From: Rhodocyclales bacterium RIFCSPLOWO2_02_FULL_63_24
GTDB lineage: Bacteria > Pseudomonadota > Gammaproteobacteria > Burkholderiales > Rhodocyclaceae
Length of the DNA stretch: 58,469 nt
Reading direction: 5' to 3'
NCBI GenBank assembly: GCA_001828935.1
Contig: MHZX01000145.1
Location: forward strand, 1 to 58,469
The notes beneath the pieces are model-generated. The model was not told where the DNA came from. It made no database searches and saw only the letters and a program-made list of their open reading frames with translations. The position numbers and the translations under genes are program-made. Of the stretch, positions 53,658 to 58,469 are shown one piece after another (position 1 is the first letter of the stretch; each line of letters opens with the position of its first letter).

Positions 53658-54287
53658 TTAGCGCGAATACAGTTCGACGACCAGGCCTTCGTTGATCGAG
53701 GGCGGCAGGTCTTCGCGGGCCGGGTAGGACTTGAAGATGCCCTTGCCAGCCTTGACGTCCACTTCGATCCACTCCGGGAAGCCGCGTGATTCGGCCGATT
53801 CCAGAGCTGCCTTGGTCCGCAGGTGGCCGCGAGTGCTATCGAGCAACTGGATGACATCGCCCGGACGCACGCTGTACGAGGGAATATTCACACGCTTGCC
53901 GTTGATCAGCACGCCGTTGTGGCGCACCACTTGCCGCGCTTCGGCGCGCGACACGCCGAAGCCCATGCGATAGGCGACAGTGTCAAGGCGGCTTTCGAGC
54001 AGCTTGAGCAAGTTCTCGCCGGTCTGTCCCTTCTTGCGCTCGGCATCGCCGAACACCTTACGAAACTGCCGCTCGAGAACGCCGTAGATACGGCGGATTT
54101 TTTGTTTTTCGCGCAGCTGCGTGCCATAACCGGACAGGCGCTGCCCGGACTTTTGGCCGTGCTGGCCGGGCGCGTATGCACGGCGCTCAACGGAACATTT
54201 GTCAGTGAAGCACTTCTCGCCTTTGAGGAACAGCTTTTCGCCCTCGCGGCGGCACTGGCGGCACTTGGCATCTAGGTTGCGGGCCAT
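53658..54287 (-). CDS. rpsD: 30S ribosomal protein S4
   Basis: 209 residues. [23 protein letters not shown] start, with zinc-type cysteines retained, then [15 protein letters not shown] and the S4 domain [28 protein letters not shown]. Binds 16S rRNA and, in E. coli, represses this operon. Located 61 bases upstream of rpoA. Confidence 0.98.
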   Translation of the reverse strand: MARNLDAKCRQCRREGEKLFLKGEKCFTDKCSVERRAYAPGQHGQKSGQRLSGYGTQLREKQKIRRIYGVLERQFRKVFGDAERKKGQTGENLLKLLESRLDTVAYRMGFGVSRAEARQVVRHNGVLINGKRVNIPSYSVRPGDVIQLLDSTRGHLRTKAALESAESRGFPEWIEVDVKAGKGIFKSYPAREDLPPSINEGLVVELYSR

Positions 54288-54307
54288 GGTGTCGTATCCT
54301 TATTGCC

Positions 54308-54697
54308 TTAGATGCGGCGGCGCTTGGGCGGCCGGCATCCGTTGTGGGGAATCGGAGTAATGTCGGTGATGCTGGTGATCTTCATGCCCAGCGCGTTCAG
54401 CGCGCGGACAGCGGATTCGCGACCGGGGCCGGGGCCCTTGATGCGAACCTCAAGATTCTTTACGCCACACTCCTGAGCAGCCTTGCCGGCAGCTTCGGCA
54501 GCAATCTGCGCGGCGAACGGCGTTGACTTGCGTGAGCCCTTGAAGCCGGCACCGCCGGACGTGGCCCACGACAAGGCGTTGCCTTGACGATCGGTAATGG
54601 TGATGATGGTGTTATTGAAGGAAGCATGAACGTGCGCAATGCCTTCTGCGACGTTCTTCTTGACCTTCTTGCGAACTTTGGTTGCGGTCTTAGCCAT
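54308..54697 (-). CDS. rpsK: 30S ribosomal protein S11
   Basis: 129 residues: [41 protein letters not shown] and end [15 protein letters not shown]. Normal length and place in the alpha operon. Confidence 0.98.
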   Translation of the reverse strand: MAKTATKVRKKVKKNVAEGIAHVHASFNNTIITITDRQGNALSWATSGGAGFKGSRKSTPFAAQIAAEAAGKAAQECGVKNLEVRIKGPGPGRESAVRALNALGMKITSITDITPIPHNGCRPPKRRRI

Positions 54698-54712
54698 GTA
54701 ATGGTTCCTGGT

Positions 54713-55078
54713 TTACTTCTTGCCCATCGAAATCGCCTTGCGCGGTCCCTTGCGGGTTCGCGCGTTGGTGCGGGTACGCTGACCGCGCACAGGCAGGCCG
54801 CGACGATGACGCACACCACGATAGCAGCCAAGGTCCATCAGGCGCTTGATGTTCATCGTTGTTTCGCGACGCAGGTCGCCTTCGACGGTGAACCGGCCGA
54901 CCTCCTCACGCAAGCGATCCATTTCGCTATCCGTGAGTTCCTTGATCTTGGCCGAACGCTTGACGCCGACAGCGTCACAGATTTTCCGGGCGCGGGTGCG
55001 GCCAATGCCGTAGATCGCCGTCAGAGCGATCTCCGCGTGCTGGTGATTCGGGATGTTGACGCCTGCTATACGAGCCAT
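54713..55078 (-). CDS. rpsM: 30S ribosomal protein S13
   Basis: 121 residues: [26 protein letters not shown], ending [17 protein letters not shown] plus a short tail. First gene of the alpha operon, 92 bases after rpmJ. Confidence 0.98.
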   Translation of the reverse strand: MARIAGVNIPNHQHAEIALTAIYGIGRTRARKICDAVGVKRSAKIKELTDSEMDRLREEVGRFTVEGDLRRETTMNIKRLMDLGCYRGVRHRRGLPVRGQRTRTNARTRKGPRKAISMGKK

Positions 55079-55170
55079 GTGCTTACCTGTTCGTCGCCGT
55101 TAGTTAATGCGGTGTGGTGGGCTAGCTGAAAAATGCGAACCGTAGATTCTATCTGATCTGAATCGCTCAA

Positions 55171-55284
55171 TCAACCCTGACGCTGCTTATGACGTGGATC
55201 AGTGCAGATGACCCTAACCACGCCCTTGCGACGGATGACTTTGCAATTACGACAGATACGTTTGACCGAAGCCAGAACTTTCAT
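55171..55284 (-). CDS. rpmJ: 50S ribosomal protein L36
   Basis: 37 residues: [20 protein letters not shown], ending [13 protein letters not shown]. The zinc ligands CxxC...C...H are kept, so it is the zinc-binding (C+) form. Found between infA and rpsM as usual in this group. Confidence 0.96.
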   Translation of the reverse strand: MKVLASVKRICRNCKVIRRKGVVRVICTDPRHKQRQG

Positions 55285-55310
55285 TGGAGTTCTCCGGAAA
55301 TATTGCCAAA

Positions 55311-55529
55311 CTACTTGGCGCGAAACACGATACGACCCTTGGAAAGGTCGTAGGGCGTGAGTTGCACGGTGACCTTGTCGCCAGGAAGAATGCGGATGTA
55401 GTGCATGCGCATTTTCCCGGAGATATGGCCCAGAACCACATGCCCGTTCTCAAGCTTGATTCGGAACGTGGCATTCGGGAGATTCTCGACGACCTCTCCC
55501 TGCATTTCGATAACGTCTTCCTTCGACAT
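55311..55529 (-). CDS. infA: Translation initiation factor IF-1
   Basis: 72 residues: [22 protein letters not shown]-fold with [22 protein letters not shown]. Starts 3 bases after the secY stop. The secY-infA-rpmJ order is characteristic of betaproteobacteria. Confidence 0.97.
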   Translation of the reverse strand: MSKEDVIEMQGEVVENLPNATFRIKLENGHVVLGHISGKMRMHYIRILPGDKVTVQLTPYDLSKGRIVFRAK

Positions 55530-55532
55530 GAT

Positions 55533-56861
55533 TCAGCGAGCCGGGAAACCGGCCCCCTTGAAATTAGCCTTTTTCAGAAGACTTTCATACTGGTGTGACA
55601 TGACGTATGCCTGGACCTGCGACATGAAATCCATGGTCACCACGACTATGATCAACAAACTGGTCCCGCCGAAATAGAACGGCACATTCCACTTCAGAAT
55701 CAGGAATTCCGGCAACAGGCAAACCACGGTTATGTAGATGGCTCCAGCCAGCGTCAGACGGGTCAGGATCTTGTCGATGTAACGCGCGGTCTGGTCGCCG
55801 GGCCGAATCCCGGGGACAAATGCGCCGCTCTTTTTCAGGTTGTCCGCAGTCTCTTTCGAATTGAACACCAGCGCGGTGTAGAAGAAACAGAAAAATACAA
55901 TCGCCGTTGCGTAGAGCATCACATAAATTGGCTGCCCCGGGGAAAGCGTTGCCGCAATATCCTTGAGCCAACGCATGCCATCGCCCGAGCCAAACCAACC
56001 AGCAGCAGTCGCGGGGAACAGGATGATCGAGGAGGCAAAGATTGGGGGAATAACCCCCGACATGTTCAACTTCAACGGCAGATGGGAACTTTGACCACCG
56101 TATACCTTGTTGCCAACCTGCCGCTTTGCATAATTAACCAGGATTTTGCGCTGGCCACGTTCGACGAACACCACGAATCCCGTTACCAAGACCACCAGCA
56201 CGCAAATGAACAGCGCTGACAAGGGATGCATTGCACCGGTACGAACTAGCTCGAAGAGGCCGCCGAGGGCATTCGGCAAACCCGCCACAATACCTGCAAA
56301 AATGATGATCGAGATACCGTTGCCCAAGCCGCGCTCGGTAATCTGCTCCCCCAGCCACATCAAGAACATCGTCCCGGTAAGCAGCGTAAGTACGGTAACG
56401 AAGCGGAACATGACGCCCGGGTCAAGCACCAGGCCAGCCTGCGATTCAAGTGCGATCGCGATACCCAAACCCTGGAACAGCGCTAGCGCCACTGTGCCGT
56501 AACGAGTGTACTGGGTGATCTTGCGCCGCCCTGCCTCGCCTTCCTTCTTCAGCGCCTCTATTGAAGGCACCGCAATCGTCATAAGTTGCATGATGATTGA
56601 AGACGAGATGTAGGGCATGATGCCCAGTGCGAACAGCGTAAAGCGAGACAGTGCACCGCCGGAGAACAGATTAAAAACGCCCAGGATGCCGCCCTGCTGG
56701 CCTTGAAATAGCTCCGCCAATTTGACCGGATCGATCCCTGGCACCGGAATGTGAGCTCCAATACGGTAGACCACCAGTGCGCCCAACAGGAACCAGAGTC
56801 GGCGCCAAAGGTCGCCGAACTTTCCGGTCTTGCCTAAAGCTGATGCCTGGGGGTTCGCCAC
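55533..56861 (-). CDS. secY: Preprotein translocase subunit SecY
   Basis: 442 residues with ten membrane helices. Central channel of the Sec translocon. Marks: [22 protein letters not shown], the plug region [22 protein letters not shown], and [24 protein letters not shown] in the ribosome-contact loop. Located 21 bases after rplO. Confidence 0.98.
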   Translation of the reverse strand: MANPQASALGKTGKFGDLWRRLWFLLGALVVYRIGAHIPVPGIDPVKLAELFQGQQGGILGVFNLFSGGALSRFTLFALGIMPYISSSIIMQLMTIAVPSIEALKKEGEAGRRKITQYTRYGTVALALFQGLGIAIALESQAGLVLDPGVMFRFVTVLTLLTGTMFLMWLGEQITERGLGNGISIIIFAGIVAGLPNALGGLFELVRTGAMHPLSALFICVLVVLVTGFVVFVERGQRKILVNYAKRQVGNKVYGGQSSHLPLKLNMSGVIPPIFASSIILFPATAAGWFGSGDGMRWLKDIAATLSPGQPIYVMLYATAIVFFCFFYTALVFNSKETADNLKKSGAFVPGIRPGDQTARYIDKILTRLTLAGAIYITVVCLLPEFLILKWNVPFYFGGTSLLIIVVVTMDFMSQVQAYVMSHQYESLLKKANFKGAGFPAR

Positions 56862-56882
56862 GTGTCCAGTCCTCGTCCGCTA

Positions 56883-57335
56883 TCAGGCAGCGGCGATATC
56901 CGCTACAGAGCCGCCGGCAGCCTCGATCGCGGCGCGCGCACCCTTGGTAGCCCCAACGCCCTTCAGCGCGATTTTGCGATTCAGCTTACCCGACAGAATA
57001 ACCTTCGCCGAAAGAGCATCCGCGGCGATTACCCCGGCTTGCTTCAATATCAGCAGATCCACTTCCTCGACTGGGAGCTTGTCCAACTCGGACAAGCGGA
57101 CTTCGACATTGCGACTAGCCGTCAAGGACACGAATCCGCGCTTTGGCAGGCGGCGCTGCAACGGCATTTGGCCGCCCTCGAATCCCACTTTGTGGAATCC
57201 CCCGGCACGCGACTTCTGGCCCTTGTGGCCACGACCGGCCGTCTTGCCAAGCCCGCTGCCAATGCCCCGCCCGACACGCTTTGCCGTATGCTTGGAGCCG
57301 GCACCCGGCTTCAGGTTATTAAGTTCCATGCTCAT
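56883..57335 (-). CDS. rplO: 50S ribosomal protein L15
   Basis: 150 residues: [30 protein letters not shown], then [21 protein letters not shown] 57335 has AAGGGG 6 bases upstream; a second ATG lies at 57329. Confidence 0.97.
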   Translation of the reverse strand: MSMELNNLKPGAGSKHTAKRVGRGIGSGLGKTAGRGHKGQKSRAGGFHKVGFEGGQMPLQRRLPKRGFVSLTASRNVEVRLSELDKLPVEEVDLLILKQAGVIAADALSAKVILSGKLNRKIALKGVGATKGARAAIEAAGGSVADIAAA

Positions 57336-57345
57336 CGATATCCCC

Positions 57346-57528
57346 TTAGCCTTCGCACTTCACCAGATAAGCGACTTTGCGGATCATGCCGCGCACTGCG
57401 GGCGTATCCTCAAGCACAGCCGAACTGTTGAGCCTCTTCAGGCCAAGTCCGCGCACTGTCGCGCGATGGTCCTGCTTGGTGCCGATTACACTCTTCACCA
57501 GCGTGACCTTGATTGTCTTGTCAGCCAT
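57346..57528 (-). CDS. rpmD: 50S ribosomal protein L30
   Basis: 60 residues: [30 protein letters not shown], then [18 protein letters not shown]. Starts 3 bases after the rpsE stop. Confidence 0.97.
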   Translation of the reverse strand: MADKTIKVTLVKSVIGTKQDHRATVRGLGLKRLNSSAVLEDTPAVRGMIRKVAYLVKCEG

Positions 57529-57531
57529 GGC

Positions 57532-58059
57532 TCACTCCAGAATTTCAGCGACGGCCTTACCGCGCTTGGCGGCGATCTCGGCCGGGGTGCTCATGGCCAG
57601 CAAACCATGCATAGTCGCTCGCACCACGTTGTAAGGATTGGTCGAGCCGATGGTCTTGGCGACCACATCGGTGACTCCCATGACCTCGAATACAGCACGC
57701 ATCGGGCCGCCGGCGATGACGCCAGTACCGGGCGACGCAGGGGACATCAGCACCGTGGTGGCGCCATGCTTGCCCGTCACCGAATGATGCAAGGTACCAT
57801 CCTTGAGACTGATCTTGGCCATCTTGCGACGAGCCTCTTCCATTGCCTTTTGCACGGCGACCGGCACTTCCCGGGACTTGCCCTTGCCCATGCCGATGCC
57901 GCCATCGCCATCGCCCACCACGGTCAGTGCCGCGAAACCGAGAATCCGGCCGCCTTTCACCACCTTGGTGACGCGATTGATCGACACCATCTTTTCGCGC
58001 ATGCCATCGTCGCGCTCTTCTTGGGCCTGCTGCTGTTTCCTGCCTTGCGGTTTAGCCAT
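57532..58059 (-). CDS. rpsE: 30S ribosomal protein S5
   Basis: 175 residues: [42 protein letters not shown], then [21 protein letters not shown]. The start lies 11 bases after the rplR stop. Confidence 0.98.
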   Translation of the reverse strand: MAKPQGRKQQQAQEERDDGMREKMVSINRVTKVVKGGRILGFAALTVVGDGDGGIGMGKGKSREVPVAVQKAMEEARRKMAKISLKDGTLHHSVTGKHGATTVLMSPASPGTGVIAGGPMRAVFEVMGVTDVVAKTIGSTNPYNVVRATMHGLLAMSTPAEIAAKRGKAVAEILE

Positions 58060-58070
58060 GTCGGTCTCGC

Positions 58071-58424
58071 TTAGAACTTGAGTCCGCCCTCACGGGCGGC
58101 TTCAGCCAGCGCCTTGACGCGGCCGTGGTAGTGAAAACCGGAGCGGTCGAAAGCAACCTCCTCGATACCGGCAGCCTTGGCCCGCTCGGCGATGAGTTTG
58201 CCAATCGCCTTGGCAGCATTGACGTTGCCGCCGTTCGGCACCTGGCTCCGTACTTCCGGCTCCATTGTGGAGGCGGCAGCGAGTACACGGGTACCGCAGC
58301 CGGAGAAAATCTGGACCGAGATATGCAAGTTGCTGCGATGCACCGCGAGGCGCACCACCTTGAGCTCCGCAATCTTGGCGCGGGTTTTGCGCGCCCTGCG
58401 CAGACGAGCCTGTTTCTTTTCCAT
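58071..58424 (-). CDS. rplR: 50S ribosomal protein L18
   Basis: 117 residues: [29 protein letters not shown] and [22 protein letters not shown]. Binds 5S rRNA. Confidence 0.98.
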   Translation of the reverse strand: MEKKQARLRRARKTRAKIAELKVVRLAVHRSNLHISVQIFSGCGTRVLAAASTMEPEVRSQVPNGGNVNAAKAIGKLIAERAKAAGIEEVAFDRSGFHYHGRVKALAEAAREGGLKF

Positions 58425-58439
58425 GATTCAGCGCCTCGA

Positions 58440-58469
58440 TTATTTCTTCTTGGTTTCCTTGATGACAAC
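58440..58469 (-). CDS. rplF: 50S ribosomal protein L6, C-terminal end only
   Basis: The last nine codons before TAA (VVIKETKKK) match the usual basic end of L6 in betaproteobacteria. The gene continues beyond the window, in the expected place before rplR. Confidence 0.8.
   Translation of the reverse strand, partial: VVIKETKKK

Overview
The window is about 58 kb of high-GC, gene-dense bacterial chromosome. It most resembles a betaproteobacterium of the Rhodocyclales type (Azoarcus/Thauera-like or a close relative). The clues are a gpmA-envC-ctpA-moeB cluster, a cysI-DUF934-cysH-cysD-cysN assimilation operon, a secY-infA-rpmJ-rpsM-rpsK-rpsD-rpoA-rplQ ribosomal block, and a catechol meta-cleavage operon next to a Liv-type ABC transporter. 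The genus is inferred and cannot be settled from the sequence alone.

Layout. 1-6.3 kb: the C-terminal end of an RTX calcium-binding protein, then its type I secretion system (ABC exporter, HlyD-type adaptor, TolC-type outer membrane protein), closed by a truncated IS66 transposase. 7-12.5 kb: a small coiled-coil gene and a gene remnant, then gpmA, envC, ctpA, an unknown gene and moeB. 12.5-16.5 kb (minus strand): glyA, nrdR, ribD, a small membrane protein, and separately a histidine phosphatase. 16.7-25.1 kb: a sigma-54 activator, a CoA-transferase behind a good -24/-12 promoter, then a FadR/LldR-type repressor divergent from a TRAP transporter, with two matching GGTCTGACC operators. 25.2-27.4 kb: a matrixin-like protease, a 45-codon ORF and a methyltransferase, all on minus. 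27.7-32.9 kb: a five-gene Liv-type ABC transporter with a hemerythrin-like gene coupled at its end. 32.9-39.9 kb (minus): a nine-gene catechol meta-cleavage operon from ferredoxin and catechol 2,3-dioxygenase down to 4-oxalocrotonate tautomerase, with a divergent LysR regulator and an ATAC-N7-GTAT operator. 41.2-44.8 kb: a DEAD-box-like protein with degenerate RNA-contact motifs, pmbA, darP/yjgA and a TIGR02647 protein. 44.9-52 kb: cysB, divergent from a sulfite-exporter-like gene and the sulfate-assimilation operon. 52-58.5 kb (minus): the spc/alpha ribosomal protein operons, ending in the last codons of rplF.

How the parts fit. The aromatic block is a self-contained lower pathway: catechol is opened by the dioxygenase, oxidised and tautomerised through the 4-oxalocrotonate branch, and converted to pyruvate and acetyl-CoA. 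The neighbouring ABC transporter is a plausible uptake system. The sulfur block takes activated sulfate (CysDN) through APS reductase (CysH) and sulfite reductase (CysI).

The most unusual signals are two. One is a dispersed 25-bp repeat with an imperfect palindromic core, present in at least eight copies between 9 and 46 kb, both between and inside genes, including protein C-termini. The other is the DEAD-box paralogue, which keeps its ATP-site motifs while nearly every RNA-contact and arginine-finger motif has changed. No tRNA, rRNA or CRISPR array was seen.
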